A stretch of DNA of 64,000 bases from JAVBPA01 sp031549925 (GTDB taxonomy: Bacteria; Bacillota; Clostridia; Oscillospirales; CAG-272). The notes under the pieces are model-generated. The model saw only the letters and a list, made by a program, of their open reading frames with translations. It had not been told where the DNA came from and did no database searches. Positions within the stretch are counted from its first letter, which is position 1, and each line of letters opens with the position of its first letter. The position numbers and the translations under genes are program-made. The stretch lies in assembly GCA_031549925.1 (NCBI GenBank), contig JAVBPA010000006.1:1-64000 (forward strand), given 5' to 3'. This document shows, piece after piece, positions 63,577-64,000 of this stretch.

Positions 63577-64000
63577 TTTAGTTTTTTGTACATTGTTATT
63601 GTTGTTCCAGCTCCCGGTTTTGAAACAACTTTTAATTTATCGGTGAAGCTTTTCATAATTGTAAAACCCATTCCGCCTCTTTCACCAGAATTATCTCCTG
63701 TATAAAGCGGAGTCATGGCTTTTTCGATATCATTAATTCCGCAGCCTTTATCTTTTATTTTCAAAAAAACTTCGCGTTCGTCATTGTATCCGATTTCTAT
63801 GTATATAATTCCCGCAGTGTTTTTATATGCGTGAATTATACAGTTTGTAACTGCTTCCGAAACTGCGGTGCGTAAATCGGCAAGGTCGCTTAAATCCGGA
63901 TCGAGTTGAGCTATAAAAAATGTAGCTGTCTGACGTGCGAAACTTTCATTTTCAGATTTTGATAATATTTCAAGCTTGAAGTTGTTTTTCAGATTTTTTT
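63573..64000 (-). CDS. spoIIAB: Anti-sigma-F factor SpoIIAB, 5' end cut by window edge
   Basis: Serine-kinase-like anti-sigma factor with a GHKL ATP fold. The visible 142 codons include FKLEILSKSENESFARQTA, the N box EAVTNCIIHAY, the G1 box DKGCGI and the G2 box GERGGMGFTIM. Only a few N-terminal residues lie past base 64000. The preceding spoIIAA gene would be outside. The tricistronic spoIIA operon is the hallmark of endospore formers. Confidence 0.94.
   Translation of the reverse strand, partial: KNLKNNFKLEILSKSENESFARQTATFFIAQLDPDLSDLADLRTAVSEAVTNCIIHAYKNTAGIIYIEIGYNDEREVFLKIKDKGCGINDIEKAMTPLYTGDNSGERGGMGFTIMKSFTDKLKVVSKPGAGTTITMYKKLK

Noticed and set aside
1..64000. Prophage, transposon or integrated plasmid
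   Set aside because: No integrase, transposase, terminase, relaxase or attachment-site pair was seen, and tRNA-Gln is intact with no direct repeat noted.

Overview
The window looks like an ordinary chromosomal segment of a low-GC, endospore-forming Firmicute of the class Clostridia (roughly two thirds A+T by eye). The evidence is a spoIIAB-sigF pair, a sepF/divIVA division cluster, the Prp-type processing of ribosomal protein L27, TPP and lysine riboswitches, and near-consensus sigma-A promoters with 17-bp spacers. I see no prophage, integrase, transposase, plasmid or CRISPR signature. Genus cannot be told from the sequence.

Layout. 1-5.6 kb: a truncated SGNH/AlgX-like lipoprotein gene, rplS, upp, a MtaB-type tRNA methylthiotransferase and a metallo-beta-lactamase-fold protein. 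5.6-10.7 kb: single-chain purL and a CapA-like lipoprotein. 10.8-14.1 kb (minus): DUF1836 regulator, NfeD, flotillin and a zinc-ribbon membrane protein. 14.2-17.5 kb: two carbohydrate-active proteins flanking tRNA-Gln. 17.7-19.1 kb: rpsF-ssb-rpsR. 19.3-22.7 kb: lnt and an RluA-type synthase, then a divergent SGNH esterase. 22.7-23.6 kb: TPP riboswitch and thiT. 23.7-27.2 kb (minus): solute-binding lipoprotein, sugar epimerase-like and Gfo/Idh-like genes. 27.4-40.1 kb (minus): a long housekeeping run, NUDIX/MazG, miaA, an HlyD-like protein, ylmE, sepF, ylmG, divIVA, ileS, lspA, rluD, HAD phosphatase, serine hydrolase. 40.2-49.7 kb: queA, lysine riboswitch-dapA, a glycan block (GH116, aldo/keto reductase, solute-binding lipoprotein, sialidase-like) and dapB. 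49.7-50.9 kb (minus): rplU-prp-rpmA. 51.1-58.3 kb: a cyclic beta-1,2-glucan-synthase-like gene broken by a frameshift. 58.3-62.8 kb: two M16 peptidase-family genes, lgt, folD. 62.8-64 kb (minus): sigF and spoIIAB (cut by the window edge).

How it fits together. Most genes are core functions: translation and tRNA modification (rplS, rplU, rpmA, rpsF, rpsR, ileS, mtaB, miaA, queA, two pseudouridine synthases), cell division, purine/folate and lysine/peptidoglycan precursor synthesis, and lipoprotein maturation (lgt, lspA, lnt all present). The accessory layer is carbohydrate handling: two solute-binding lipoproteins with no adjacent ABC permease, several glycosidase-like proteins without obvious signal peptides, and the glucan-synthase-like gene.

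I found no clearly undescribed multi-gene system. The points most worth a second look are the -1 frameshift in the glucan-synthase gene, the tandem AlgX-like domains with a degenerate first active site, the NUDIX-MazG fusion, a zinc-ribbon-like insert in a six-hairpin glycosidase, an apparently leaderless mtaB transcript, the three tandem copies of the rpmA stop region, and the split of dapA from dapB by glycan genes. Functions are from recognition of families and motifs; no database search was run.
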